A DNA stretch of 51,598 nucleotides from Nocardiopsis sp. MG754419. GTDB taxonomy: Bacteria; Actinomycetota; Actinomycetes; Streptosporangiales; Streptosporangiaceae. The position numbers and the translations under genes are program-made. The notes below the pieces were generated by a model that saw only the letters and a list, made by a program, of their open reading frames with translations, searched no databases and was not told where the DNA came from. Shown in pieces: positions 1-8,661 of the stretch (positions are counted from its first letter, which is position 1; every line of letters starts with the position of its first letter). Location of the stretch: contig NZ_QOCZ01000050.1 of NCBI RefSeq assembly GCF_018207095.1, positions 15,144 through 66,741 of the forward strand. Reading direction: 5' to 3'.

Positions 1-106
1 GCCCGCACACCACGGGCGTCCGAGGTGCCCGCCGCACCGTGGGTGCCCGAACACGGGCCCAATCCGGAGCGGAGGCCCCAGAGGACACAGCGGGCCCCGG
101 AACCCC

Positions 107-1234
107 CTACTCCTGCGCCGCCTCCCAGCGGGACCGGAGGTCGGCGGTGCCCCGGTCGGTGAGGGAACCGTAGACGTGGAGACGGGACAGGCCGCCGTCG
201 GGGAACACGTCGGTGCGCACATGGGTCACGGTCACCGGCCTTTCCAGGACGAAGCGGTGCACGCTGTCGGGCTGCAGGCGGGTGCGACCGATGATCTCGA
301 ACCAGGCGTCCGGGTCTGCGGCGTGCGTGTCCCGACCCAGGACCGTCACCCAGCCGGCGGAGTTGCCCTTGAGGTAGGCGGTGTCCAGTTCGAGCGCGCG
401 CACGGTGGCCTGCGCGGTCAGCCGGAAACGGACCCAGTCGTGGCCGGTGTCGCGGCGGCGCCGGTTCTCCCAGCCGTCGTCCATCTTGTGCGAACGGCCC
501 GGCGTGATGATGTTCTCCGGTGCCGAGTAGAACCGGTCCGAGGCGTCCTCCACCGTGCCGCCGTTGAGCAGCGCCGCCACGTCGAACGCGCTCTGGGCGG
601 CCAGCCAGCCGGGGTCGGCCACGGGCTCGCCGTACACGCGCAGCCGGGCCACGCCGCCGTCGGGGAACTGCTTGAGGCGCAGGTGCGTCCAGCGGCGGGT
701 CGCGGTGACCTCGAAACCGTTGGCGGCGTGCCCGTACACGGGCGTACGGGGTACCAGTTCGGTCCAGTCGGCCGCGAGCAGCTCCTCGGTGGTGGGGGTG
801 CCCTCCACCTGGGCGGCCTCGACCGCGATCTCGGTGGGGTGGTTGCCACGGAAGTGCGCGGTGTCGACGTTGAGCGCGCGGACCACGCCGGGCAGGGCCA
901 GTCGGATCAACGCCCAGTCGTGGTCGTCGGTGGTGGGGTGCGGCCGGTCGGCGTCGACACCACGGCGGCGCCGGGTCTCCCAGCCGTCCATGACCTTGCC
1001 CTTGTGTCCGAACGCGTGCGGGTCGAACTCCGCCGGTCCCGGTTTGAGGAGGTTCTCGCGGTGGGCGAAGAACTCGTCGTTGGCGGCGAGCACGCCGCCG
1101 CCCAGACGCCGGTCGGCGAGGTCGACCAGGCCGGTGAAGTCGAGCCGGGTCTCCTTGTAGTCGGCGAAGGGGTGGCCGCCGCCGTAGGGCTGCGCGTTGT
1201 AGTCACGAGGGTCGAAGGTCCTGGCCCCGCTCAT
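107..1234 (-). CDS. alc: Allantoicase
   Basis: Hydrolyses allantoate to ureidoglycolate and urea in purine-ring catabolism; cytosolic. The 375-residue protein shows the internal duplication typical of allantoicases: MDGWETRRRR at residues 82-91 and MDDGWENRRRR at 251-261, each followed by a jelly-roll-like half with matching HFRGN / YLKGN and FPDGG-RLHVYG segments. Length matches the family. The ATG is preceded by AGGAG at good spacing (CAGGAGCACC-ATG). It lies 87 bases downstream of the LysR gene, on the same strand. A LysR-type dyad sits at the end of that gene, about 85 bases upstream of this start, so control by the neighbouring regulator is likely (inference). The family call is secure. 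Confidence 0.95.
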   Translation of the reverse strand: MSGARTFDPRDYNAQPYGGGHPFADYKETRLDFTGLVDLADRRLGGGVLAANDEFFAHRENLLKPGPAEFDPHAFGHKGKVMDGWETRRRRGVDADRPHPTTDDHDWALIRLALPGVVRALNVDTAHFRGNHPTEIAVEAAQVEGTPTTEELLAADWTELVPRTPVYGHAANGFEVTATRRWTHLRLKQFPDGGVARLRVYGEPVADPGWLAAQSAFDVAALLNGGTVEDASDRFYSAPENIITPGRSHKMDDGWENRRRRDTGHDWVRFRLTAQATVRALELDTAYLKGNSAGWVTVLGRDTHAADPDAWFEIIGRTRLQPDSVHRFVLERPVTVTHVRTDVFPDGGLSRLHVYGSLTDRGTADLRSRWEAAQE

Positions 1235-1319
1235 GGTGCTCCTGTCGCGTCGGGTGGTGGGACCTGTTCAGGTTGGCAGGAGCGACCGGTAACTTCCAGC
1301 GAAACTTTTTGACCTATAT

Positions 1320-1336
1320 GTTCACTTGATCTGAAC
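1320..1336. promoter_or_regulatory. LysR-type operator candidate, copy 1 (upstream of alc)
   Basis: GTTCA-N7-TGAAC dyad containing a T-N11-A core, followed by GGA. It overlaps the stop codon of the LysR gene and lies about 85 bases upstream of alc. The same geometry and flanking GGA recur at 2264-2280. That it binds the adjacent regulator is inference. Confidence 0.5.
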
Positions 1337-2260
1337 GGATGAGCTGCGCAGATCCGCGGCGATCCGGTTCAGTGCGCTCAGGGCCGCGTCGATCTGGGGA
1401 CGTTGCCCCGACCCCGCGCGGACCGCCCAGACCACGTGCCTGCGGGGTCGGTCCGCCCGGGGCGTCCGCAGCACCACTCCGGGCGTCTGCCCGGCCGCGG
1501 CCAGCCGGGGGATGAGCGCCACCCCCAGCCCCGCCGCCACCATGTCCAGGATGGCGCGCCAGTCCGAGGCCACGTGCCCCTGGACCGGCACGAAACCGGC
1601 CTGGGCGCAGGCGGCCAGGGTGATGTCGCGCCAGGGCCCGGAGGCCCCGAAGATCCACTGCTCCTCGGCCAGGTCGCGCAGATGGGGCGCGGGGGCGTCG
1701 GCCGACCGATGGCCCGCGGGCAGCGCCACGTCCAACGGGTCGGTGAGCAGTTCTCCACGCTCGTAGCGTCCGTCCTGGTCACCGGGGACCTGGGCGGCCA
1801 GGGACAGGACGATGTCGACCTCGCCCGCCGCCAGCAGTTCGTACACCTCGGCGGCCTCCGCCTGGTGCACCCGGGTCCGCAGGTGCGGGTGGGTGCGGCG
1901 CAGCGCGTGCAACGCGGGCACCACCAGGGTCGGGATGGCGGTCGCGAAGGAACCCACGCGTACCCGCCCGGCCTCGCCCCGCACGAACCCGTCCAGCTCG
2001 GCCTCGGCCCGCTCCAGTTGGGCCAGGACCACGTCCGTGTGGCGCAGCAGCACGTGCGCGGCGTCGGTGAGCCGGACCCGGCGCCCGTGCGCCTCCAGCA
2101 GCGCCACGCCCACTTGGTGGGACAGCGACGACAGCTGCTGGGAGACGGCGGAGGGTGTCATGGACAGTGCCTCGGCGGTCGCCCGGACGGTGCCGAGTTC
2201 CTGGAGGGTGCGGAGCACACGGAGTTTGCGCAGGTCCCAGTCGGTCATCCTCACAGACAT
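1322..2260 (-). CDS. LysR-family transcriptional regulator of purine catabolism (putative)
   Basis: The protein has an N-terminal winged HTH (LRTLQELGTVRATAEALSMT, then PSAVSQQLSSL) and a C-terminal LysR substrate-binding domain of normal length; 312 residues from the chosen start. ATG at 2260 is chosen because GGAGG lies 8 bases upstream; an in-frame GTG at 2269 would place the start inside that Shine-Dalgarno region. It sits between alc and the purine permease on the same strand. Two copies of one dyad, at 1320-1336 and 2264-2280, flank the gene, which suggests it controls alc and itself. The ligand is unknown; a purine-pathway intermediate such as urate or allantoin is a guess from context. 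Confidence 0.88.
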   Translation of the reverse strand: MSVRMTDWDLRKLRVLRTLQELGTVRATAEALSMTPSAVSQQLSSLSHQVGVALLEAHGRRVRLTDAAHVLLRHTDVVLAQLERAEAELDGFVRGEAGRVRVGSFATAIPTLVVPALHALRRTHPHLRTRVHQAEAAEVYELLAAGEVDIVLSLAAQVPGDQDGRYERGELLTDPLDVALPAGHRSADAPAPHLRDLAEEQWIFGASGPWRDITLAACAQAGFVPVQGHVASDWRAILDMVAAGLGVALIPRLAAAGQTPGVVLRTPRADRPRRHVVWAVRAGSGQRPQIDAALSALNRIAADLRSSSVQIK

Positions 2261-2263
2261 ACC

Positions 2264-2280
2264 ATTCACCTCCGCTGAAC
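2264..2280. promoter_or_regulatory. LysR-type operator candidate, copy 2 (over the lysR start region)
   Basis: ATTCA-N7-TGAAC followed by GGA, matching the site at 1320-1336 in arm sequence, 7-base spacer and 3' flank. It overlaps the Shine-Dalgarno region of the LysR gene, consistent with negative autoregulation (inference). Confidence 0.5.
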
Positions 2281-2374
2281 GGAATCGCGACCGCGCACGA
2301 CTCGGGCGGGCGCACGGCGACCGTGCGCCCGCCCGAGCGGGGTCGGGGCGCCGGGGGTCACCCGACGCCGTCGG

Positions 2375-3877
2375 TCAGGTGCGTTCGGGCCGGTCGCCCC
2401 CGTCCGTGCGGTAGGCGGCCCCGGCCTGGTCGGTGTACTTGGCCTCACCCGGGCCGGCGCTGCCGATCTCCGCGTGGTCGATCTCGTCCGGGGGTGGCGC
2501 GACCGGGCGTCCGATCACGTTGAAGCAGAGGTTGAGCAGGATGGACACCAGGGCCGCCCCGATGATGCCCGAGTGGGCGACCAGCTCCACCGACTCCGGC
2601 AGGAACATGTAGAACGTGGGGTAGGCCAGGGGGATGATCGCCACGCCGATCGAGGCCGCCACCAGGATCAGGTTGAGGTTGTCGGTGAAGTCCACCTTGG
2701 TGAGGGTCTTGATGCCGCTCGCCGCGACACTGCCGAACAGCACCAGACCGGCGCCGCCCAGGACCGGCGTGGGGATGGCCGCCATGACCCCGCCCAGGAC
2801 CGGGAACATGCCCAGGGTCAGCAGGAGGGCGGCCCCGGTGGCGACCACGTAGCGGCTGCGGATCCCGGTCAGGGCCAACAACCCGATGTTCTGCGCGAAC
2901 GAACTGGTCGGGGTGGCGCCGAAGATCGGGCCGATGATGGACCCGCTCACGTCGGCGCGCAGGCCGGCGGAGATGCGTCGGGCGTCCACCTTGGACCCGG
3001 TGATCTCGCCGACGGCGATGATGTGCGAGGCGCCCTCGGTGAGCACCACCAGCATGATGATGCACATGGTGATGATCGCGGTGATCTCGAACTGCGGGGC
3101 GCCGAAGTAGAACACCGAGGAGGGGTCGAACACGAGGTCGGCCTCGCCGACCCGGCTGAAGTCGGCCATGCCCAGCGGGAGCGCCACGAGCGTGCCCACG
3201 ACCAGGCCGAGCAGGATCGACAGGCGCCCCCAGATTCCCGGGAAGAGCCGCGATCCGACGAGGATGACGGTGAGGGTCAGCGCGGCCAGGCCCAGGTTCC
3301 CCAGGGGGGCCGCCGGCACCACGGAGCCGTCGTCCAGGGTGCGTGTGGCGTCGTCCATGATCCAACGGGCCGCCACCGGCATCAGGCTCACCCCGATGAC
3401 CGTGATGATCGTGCCCGTGACGATGGGCGGGAAGAAGCGGATGAGCTGCCCGAAGAACGGGGTGAGCAGGAGCGCGAACACCCCGGCCGCCATGGAGGCG
3501 CCGAAGGCCACGGGCAGGTTCTCGCCGTTCTGGCCCGCGGCCAGGGCGGTGATGGCGCTGACGGGAACGAACGAACAGGCCACCACGATCGGCATCTGCG
3601 CGCCGATCCGTCGGTGGCCCACGGTCTGCAGGAGTGTGGCGATCCCCGCCACCAGGAGCGCGCCGCTGACGAGGATGCCCATGGCGGCCGGATCGTTCGC
3701 GAGTCCGGCGGCGGCTCCGATGACCAGGGCCGGTGCCACCGCACCGGCGTACATGGTGAGGATGTGCTGGAGTCCGTAGACGATCAGGAGCCGCGCGGGC
3801 AACCTCTCGTCCTCGGGACGGCGGGGGGTCGTGGCGGTTGTTGTGGCCGAGTCCTTCGCGGACGGACTGTTCGACAT
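2375..3877 (-). CDS. NCS2-family xanthine/uric acid/uracil permease
   Basis: Imports a purine or pyrimidine base across the cytoplasmic membrane. The 500-residue protein has about 12-14 hydrophobic segments. NCS2 hallmarks are the YGLQHILTMYAGAVAP first helix, a TEGASHIIAVGEITG segment carrying the substrate-site Glu region, and the QNIG motif (SFAQNIGLLALTGI). The ATG at 3877 is chosen because the hydrophobic core begins about 30 residues later and a GGAAA sequence lies about 9 bases upstream. An open frame continues upstream to 4294, but that part is Pro/Arg-rich and reads as non-coding. Position next to urate oxidase makes urate or xanthine the likely substrate (inference). Confidence 0.92.
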   Translation of the reverse strand: MSNSPSAKDSATTTATTPRRPEDERLPARLLIVYGLQHILTMYAGAVAPALVIGAAAGLANDPAAMGILVSGALLVAGIATLLQTVGHRRIGAQMPIVVACSFVPVSAITALAAGQNGENLPVAFGASMAAGVFALLLTPFFGQLIRFFPPIVTGTIITVIGVSLMPVAARWIMDDATRTLDDGSVVPAAPLGNLGLAALTLTVILVGSRLFPGIWGRLSILLGLVVGTLVALPLGMADFSRVGEADLVFDPSSVFYFGAPQFEITAIITMCIIMLVVLTEGASHIIAVGEITGSKVDARRISAGLRADVSGSIIGPIFGATPTSSFAQNIGLLALTGIRSRYVVATGAALLLTLGMFPVLGGVMAAIPTPVLGGAGLVLFGSVAASGIKTLTKVDFTDNLNLILVAASIGVAIIPLAYPTFYMFLPESVELVAHSGIIGAALVSILLNLCFNVIGRPVAPPPDEIDHAEIGSAGPGEAKYTDQAGAAYRTDGGDRPERT

Positions 3878-4345
3878 GGCCAGTTTCCAGCCTTTGCGAT
3901 CGACGGTCGTGGATGACCTGGTTGCGGATCCGTGGATCCGGTGTGTCGCTTGCGGCCCGGGCGGCCCGTTTCCGGGCACGCCGAAGGCCGGTGGGGCCCA
4001 CGGTGGGGTGGGCCAGGCGAGGGGTTCCTCGGGTGGTGTCCTCGGGCGGGCGAGGCGAGCGGGATCGCGGCTCGGTCGTGGGGAACGCCGGAGGATCCGG
4101 GGCCCGGCCGCACGCGCGGGCCCCGGAGGTAGGGAGGTGCCGAGGTCGGCACCGAGGTGGGGGAGGGCCTCGGTCACCGCGGCGTTCGGTCGGAGGGTGC
4201 GGGGCGGGACCGCCCGTCGCCGCGGTTCACGAACGCGGGAGCCGTGCGGGGCCCCGGCCCGGTCCCCTGGGTCCGACGTGCGCACCCCCCTCACGCGGGC
4301 GCGGTACGGGGAGGGGCGTGACCGAACGGCGTCCTCGGCGGGCCG
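3878..4345. other. Intergenic region between urate oxidase and the permease
   Basis: No convincing gene. It holds the uox terminator hairpin at 4097-4126 and a duplicated GGATCCG element near 3926-3941 just upstream of the permease. The permease promoter must lie here, but I see no consensus -35/-10 pair. Confidence 0.5.
4097..4126 (-). terminator. Terminator-like hairpin downstream of urate oxidase
   Basis: Perfect 10-bp stem CCGGGGCCCG / CGGGCCCCGG with a 10-base loop. It lies about 220 bases past the uox stop. There is no U-tract, as is common in actinomycetes. Confidence 0.5.
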
Positions 4346-5242
4346 CTAGACGAAGCCCGGGACGGACTTCCAGGCGTCCCCGGCCTCGGGTGCGTCGTCA
4401 CGTTCGACGACGGCCTCGATCTTGCCGTAGGGACGGTCGGCGGCGAAGAAGACCTCGTTGGGGTTGTCCAGACCGAACGGGGACAGATCCACGAGGAAGT
4501 GGTGCTTGTTCGGCATGGAGAAGCGGATCTCCGCGATCTCCGGGTGGTTCTCCAGGACGGCCCGGCCCATCGCGTACAGCGTCTGCTGCAGGGCGAGGCT
4601 GTGCGTTTCGGCGAAGGCCTCCAGGCACAGGGCGCGGACGGAGGCGTAGGCCTTGTCGAAGTCGTGCTCGGCGCCGACGTAGCGCCAGCGGGCGGTGACG
4701 TCGGTGGCCAGGATGCGGTCGGTGGTCTCGGCCAGCGTGGTGTACCGCGTCCTCGGGTAGCCGTGGAACTCCGACCCGGTGGACTTCAGGACGGTCAGGC
4801 CCTCGAACCCGGAGACCACCCACTCCCGGTCGCCGTCCTTGGTCACGACGGTGGTGCGGGTCTCGGCACCGTTGCGGGAGAACGCGTGGTCGTGGGGGCC
4901 GCCGGAGGTGGTGATGCGGTCCCAGGAGTACTCGTGGATCTCCTGGCGGGCGCCGTGGACGTACTCGTGCTCGTCCACGAAGTGCCGGGCCAGCCGCAGG
5001 GCGAAGTCCTCGATCGCGCCGACACCGCCCCACTCGCGGGCCTTGGCGTAGACGGTGTTCTTCTGGGTGTCGGTGGGCAGGCACTTGGCGTTGTCGCCGA
5101 CCGTGTGGACCTCCTCCAGGTCACCGCGCAGCTGGGAGGTGACGTTGACGTCCTTGATCCGGTGGACGTCGGTGTCGCGGTTGACGTGGACGAGGCGGAC
5201 CTCCGCCTTGCCGTACTGGTTGTCTCCGAGTCTGATGCCCAT
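4346..5242 (-). CDS. uox: Urate oxidase (factor-independent urate hydroxylase)
   Basis: Oxidises urate to 5-hydroxyisourate with O2 and no cofactor. The 298-residue protein shows the uricase N-terminus (GDNQYGKAEVRLVHV), the PTDTQKNTVYA segment with the catalytic Thr, and the C-terminal MPNKHHFLVDLSPFGLDNPNEVF region with the conserved Asn and His. The ATG at 5242 is preferred over the one at 5257 because GGAG lies 9 bases upstream of it and homologues start close to GxNQYGK. It is downstream of uraD-uraH on the same strand, with a 230-base gap, so it may be in the same transcript or have its own promoter. Confidence 0.96.
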   Translation of the reverse strand: MGIRLGDNQYGKAEVRLVHVNRDTDVHRIKDVNVTSQLRGDLEEVHTVGDNAKCLPTDTQKNTVYAKAREWGGVGAIEDFALRLARHFVDEHEYVHGARQEIHEYSWDRITTSGGPHDHAFSRNGAETRTTVVTKDGDREWVVSGFEGLTVLKSTGSEFHGYPRTRYTTLAETTDRILATDVTARWRYVGAEHDFDKAYASVRALCLEAFAETHSLALQQTLYAMGRAVLENHPEIAEIRFSMPNKHHFLVDLSPFGLDNPNEVFFAADRPYGKIEAVVERDDAPEAGDAWKSVPGFV

Positions 5243-5472
5243 CAGGGTGAACTCCATCCGTGTGGATCGGTTTCATCGCGTGCGCCGGTGCGCCGTGCGT
5301 ATGAGGGAGGACCGCTGTGGTCATGCGGAAGGACCTGTCACGCATTCGAGGATCGAGGTGTCGCGGGTGGCGTGGGTCGGGCGGAGGGCCTCCTCGGGGC
5401 GTGGGTCGGGTGCGTCGGGGCGGACGGGTTCCGGTGCGGGGGCTCTCCCGCGGTCGGTGCCCTGACGTGGGA

Positions 5473-5817
5473 CTAGGAGCCGCGGTAGGTCGAGTAGGAG
5501 AACGGGCTCAGCAGGAGCGGCACGTGGTAGTGGGCGTCCTCGTCGGCGAGGTCGAACACGATGGCGACCTCGGGATAGAAGCCCTTCTGCGCGGTCGCGG
5601 CGAAGTACGCCTCGGTGTCGAACACGACCCGGTAGTACCCGGCGGGCAACCGCTCGGGTCCGAAGTCGGGGACGCGTCCGTCGTCGTTCGTGCGCGCCTC
5701 GGTGACCGGCTTCCAGGAGGTGCGCGCGGCGTCGACCGCGGCCTCCAGCCGCACGGGCACGTTCCTCGCGGGCGATCCCAGCGCCGCGTCGAGGACGTGG
5801 GTGGTCACGTGGCTCAT
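5473..5817 (-). CDS. uraH: 5-Hydroxyisourate hydrolase (transthyretin-like)
   Basis: Hydrolyses 5-hydroxyisourate, the urate oxidase product, to OHCU. The 114-residue protein has the family start (THVLDAALGSPARNVPV) with the active-site His and the C-terminal YRGS signature. Full length for the family. Its ATG overlaps the uraD stop in an ATGA (5814-5817), so the two are translationally coupled. Confidence 0.96.
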   Translation of the reverse strand: MSHVTTHVLDAALGSPARNVPVRLEAAVDAARTSWKPVTEARTNDDGRVPDFGPERLPAGYYRVVFDTEAYFAATAQKGFYPEVAIVFDLADEDAHYHVPLLLSPFSYSTYRGS

Positions 5818-6368
5818 GTGGCCTCCAACAGTTTGACCAGTCGCAGTCCGGCGATCCCGCGCAGCTCGTCGCCGACCACGGCCAGTTCGGTCTCGGGGTC
5901 GTTGTCCAGGCGGGCGACCAGGTCGGCGAGGAGCTCACGACCGGTGCGTCCGCTGGCGCAGACCAGGTAGATCTGCCCGAAACGACCCTCGTACTCACCT
6001 TGTGCGTAGGTGAAGATCCGTTGGACGCGTGTGGAGGCGTCGTCGGTGTCGGCGGCGAACGCGGACTGTTCCCCCCGTGACCAGGACGCCTCGGTGTCCT
6101 CGCCCTCGGCCTTCTCTCCGATGCGCGGGTGGCGGGCCAGAGCGGTGGCCACCTCGTCGGCGGTGACGGCGCGGGCCAGCTCGTCGGCGCGGGCCAGCAG
6201 ACGCGCGCGGTCGTCGAAGGGCGCCTCGTCGGCGAGGGTCCGCACCCAGCGGTCGACGTCGAGGCACTGCGCGAGTTCGGTGCGCAGTTCCTCCGGCGAC
6301 AGACGGTTCAGGCGGGCCAGTCCCGGGTCGGGGATGCTCCCCGACGGGTCCGGGGTGGTCTCGGGCAT
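5814..6368 (-). CDS. uraD: 2-Oxo-4-hydroxy-4-carboxy-5-ureidoimidazoline (OHCU) decarboxylase
   Basis: Converts OHCU to S-allantoin, the third step from urate. The 184-residue protein has the catalytic HPRIGEKAEG motif and a GQIYLVCASGRTG segment typical of UraD. The ATG at 6368 is chosen because GGGAG lies close upstream and the residues ahead of it look like leader. It is the first gene of a leftward uraD-uraH(-uox) set, divergent from hyi across a 440-base control region. It overlaps uraH by four bases. Confidence 0.94.
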   Translation of the reverse strand: MPETTPDPSGSIPDPGLARLNRLSPEELRTELAQCLDVDRWVRTLADEAPFDDRARLLARADELARAVTADEVATALARHPRIGEKAEGEDTEASWSRGEQSAFAADTDDASTRVQRIFTYAQGEYEGRFGQIYLVCASGRTGRELLADLVARLDNDPETELAVVGDELRGIAGLRLVKLLEAT

Positions 6369-6476
6369 GTGTTCTCCCTGGGCCGGTCCGGTGGTCCTCC
6401 CCGAGGCGGGGCGGCTGTCCCGCACCGTAGGAAGGTCTGCGGCATCGGCCTTGCTTTCGTAGAGCAGATAGCTGAT

Positions 6477-6489
6477 TCCGTATTACGGA
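6477..6489. promoter_or_regulatory. Palindromic operator candidate upstream of uraD
   Basis: Perfect palindrome TCCGTA-T-TACGGA about 110 bases upstream of the uraD start. With flanking bases it reads TTCCG-N5-CGGAT and resembles the dyad near 6772-6786 ahead of hyi. Confidence 0.45.
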
Positions 6490-6771
6490 TTGGAGGGACT
6501 CTAGTTGATGGCGGTGTGACCTTGTCAACACTGGCTGGGGGTAATCCGCGAAAATCTCCGCGATCCGTGCCCGCCCGGTAAGAGGCCCAGGAATTGCGTG
6601 GACTTCGATGGCGTGGGTGCGCCGGGAGTGCCCGGGGATCGCGCCCGGAGGTCGCGTTCGGTGGCCGGATGGTCGCCGAGTGGTCGTGGGCCGAGTGTTC
6701 GGGGAGGAGAGTGGTTGACAAGCCGCGGTGGAGCGCTGCACACTCAAATCATTCCTTAAAGCGAAAACTAG

Positions 6772-6786
6772 TTTCCGAAATGTGGA
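6772..6786. promoter_or_regulatory. Inverted-repeat operator candidate upstream of hyi
   Basis: TTCCG-N5-TGGAA dyad ending about 20 bases before the hyi start and preceded by the imperfect dyad GAAAACT/AGTTTCC. It lies downstream of the TTGACA at 6715, a position suited to repression. Confidence 0.4.
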
Positions 6787-6807
6787 AGTAGCTTCTGGAG
6801 GTCGCAC

Positions 6808-7605
6808 ATGAGCCACACACTCGGGTACACGGTGAACTGCTCCCTGTTGTTCACCGAACTCCCCGTCAACGAACGCCCCCAGGCCGCCCGGGACGCGGGC
6901 TTCCACGCCGTCGAGTTCTGGTGGCCCTTCGAGACCGCCACCCCCGACCAGGCCGACGTCGACGCCTTCGTCGCCGCGATCGACACCGCCGGCGTGCGCC
7001 TGACCGGTCTCAACTTCTTCGCCGGCCGGTTGCCCGGCCCCGACCGCGGCGTGCTCTCCCACCCCGACCGCGCCGCCGAGTTCCGCGCCAACGTCGACGT
7101 GGTCGTCCAGATCGGTGAACGCACCGGGGCCACCGGCTTCAACGCCCTCTACGGGCTGCGTCAGGACGGCGTCGACCCGGCCGAGCAGGACCGCGTCGCC
7201 CTGGAGAACACCCTCGCCGCGGCCGAGGCCGTCGCCAAGGTCGGTGGCACCGTCCTGGTCGAACCCCTCAGCGGGTCCGAGGCCTATCCGCTCAGGACCG
7301 CGGCCGAGGGTCTGGCCTTCGTCGCGCGCGCCCGGGAGGCCGGCGCCGACAACGTCGCCCTCCTCGCCGACCTCTTCCACCTGGCCGTCAACGGCGACGA
7401 CGTCTCCGCCGTGGTGCGCGACCACGCCGCCGCCTTCGGGCACGTCCAGATCGCCGACGCCCCCGGACGGGGTGAGCCGGGGACCGGCACCCTCCCGCTC
7501 GACGCACTCCTGACGGCCGCCCAGGCCGGCGGCTACCGGGGTCTGGTGGGATTGGAGTACAAGCCCACCGTTCCCACCACCGACAGCTTCGGCTGGCTCC
7601 ACTAG
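6808..7605 (+). CDS. hyi: Hydroxypyruvate isomerase
   Basis: Interconverts hydroxypyruvate and tartronate semialdehyde. The 265-residue TIM-barrel protein of the xylose-isomerase-like superfamily has the Hyi pattern: GYTVNCSLLFTELP at the N-terminus, a catalytic Glu in TVLVEPLSG and a second in VGLEYKP near the C-terminus. GGAGG lies 6-10 bases before the ATG. It is the first gene of hyi-glxR-gcl, the usual glyoxylate-to-glycerate set. Confidence 0.94.
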   Translation: MSHTLGYTVNCSLLFTELPVNERPQAARDAGFHAVEFWWPFETATPDQADVDAFVAAIDTAGVRLTGLNFFAGRLPGPDRGVLSHPDRAAEFRANVDVVVQIGERTGATGFNALYGLRQDGVDPAEQDRVALENTLAAAEAVAKVGGTVLVEPLSGSEAYPLRTAAEGLAFVARAREAGADNVALLADLFHLAVNGDDVSAVVRDHAAAFGHVQIADAPGRGEPGTGTLPLDALLTAAQAGGYRGLVGLEYKPTVPTTDSFGWLH

Positions 7606-7773
7606 CCGGCGACCGCAGCGACCGGTCGCGCTCCACCCGGACCACGTGCGCCGCGCGCCCCGGGCACCACCGACCCCGTGTCGGAGGGGCCGCACGGTCA
7701 CCCGTCCGCCACCACAGCCTCCGCGCCCCACGAGTGACGCCACACCGGGCGCACCGACAGACAAGGACCCACC

Positions 7774-8661
7774 ATGTCCGCCCAGAAGATCGCCTTCATC
7801 GGCCTCGGCATCATGGGCCTGCCGATGGCCGTCAACCTCGTCCGTGCCGGCCACACCGTCACCGGCCACAACCGCAGCCCACAGCGCGTCGACGCCCTGG
7901 TCGACCAGGGCGGCCTGCGCGGCGGCAGCGTCGCCGAGGCCGTCGCCGACGCCGACGTCGTCATCACGATGGTCCCCGACTCCCCGGACGTCGAGGCGGT
8001 TCTGACCGGTGAGGGCGGCGTGTACGACCACGCCAAGCCCGGCACCCTCGTCATCGACATGAGCACCATCCGGCCCGACGTCGCCCGCGCCCTGGCCGCC
8101 ACCGGCGCCGAGCGCGGCCTCCGGGTCCTGGACGCCCCGGTCAGCGGCGGCGAGGCCGGTGCCGTGGAGGCCAAGCTGTCCATCATGGTCGGCGGCGCAC
8201 CGGAGGACTTCGCGGCGGCCCGGCCGATCTTCGACGTCCTGGGCACCACCCCCGTCCTGGTCGGCCCCAGCGGTTCGGGACAGACCGTGAAGGCCGCCAA
8301 CCAGCTCATCGTGGCCGGCAACATCCAGCTCCTGGCCGAGGCCCTGGTGTTCCTGGAGGCGCACGGCGTGGACACCGAGTCCGGCCTGGAGGTCCTGGGC
8401 GGCGGGCTGGCCGGCAGCACCGTCCTGCAGCGCAAGGGCCCGGCCATGCGCGAGAGGAACTTCGCCCCCGGCTTCCGTGTCGCCCTGCACGACAAGGACA
8501 TGCGCATCATCACCGACTCCGCGAGCGCCGCCGGTGTGGCGATCCCCCTGGGGTCCCAGGTGGCGCAGTACGTCGCCGCGCTCAAGAACCAGGGGCACGG
8601 CGGCCTCGACCACTCCGCGCTGCTGAAGATCGTCGAGCAGCTCTCCGGCCGCGACGACTAG
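7774..8661 (+). CDS. glxR: 2-Hydroxy-3-oxopropionate (tartronate semialdehyde) reductase
   Basis: NAD(P)H-dependent reduction of tartronate semialdehyde to glycerate. The 295-residue beta-hydroxyacid dehydrogenase has the Rossmann motif GLGIMGLPMAVNLVRAGH at the N-terminus, a DAPVSGGEAGA substrate loop and the catalytic Lys in GSGQTVKAANQL. AAGGA precedes the ATG. It follows hyi after 168 bases with no gene between. Function is supported by context; other family members use 3-hydroxyisobutyrate. Confidence 0.93.
   Translation: MSAQKIAFIGLGIMGLPMAVNLVRAGHTVTGHNRSPQRVDALVDQGGLRGGSVAEAVADADVVITMVPDSPDVEAVLTGEGGVYDHAKPGTLVIDMSTIRPDVARALAATGAERGLRVLDAPVSGGEAGAVEAKLSIMVGGAPEDFAAARPIFDVLGTTPVLVGPSGSGQTVKAANQLIVAGNIQLLAEALVFLEAHGVDTESGLEVLGGGLAGSTVLQRKGPAMRERNFAPGFRVALHDKDMRIITDSASAAGVAIPLGSQVAQYVAALKNQGHGGLDHSALLKIVEQLSGRDD

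Larger units (their letters stand above)
6369..6807. promoter_or_regulatory. Divergent control region between uraD and hyi
   Basis: No gene is seen. The stretch is less GC-rich than its surroundings. It holds two similar dyads of the form TTCCG-N5-YGGAW (6476-6490 and 6772-6786), an imperfect ACTAGT-centred dyad just before the second one, and a TTGACA at 6715-6720 that could be the -35 of the hyi promoter. The layout suggests one repressor acting on both the urate and glyoxylate operons (inference). Confidence 0.55.

Noticed and set aside
3878..4294. N-terminal extension of the purine permease to 4294
   Set aside because: The extra 139 residues are Arg/Pro-rich and unlike the family, and the hairpin at 4097-4126 would lie inside it.
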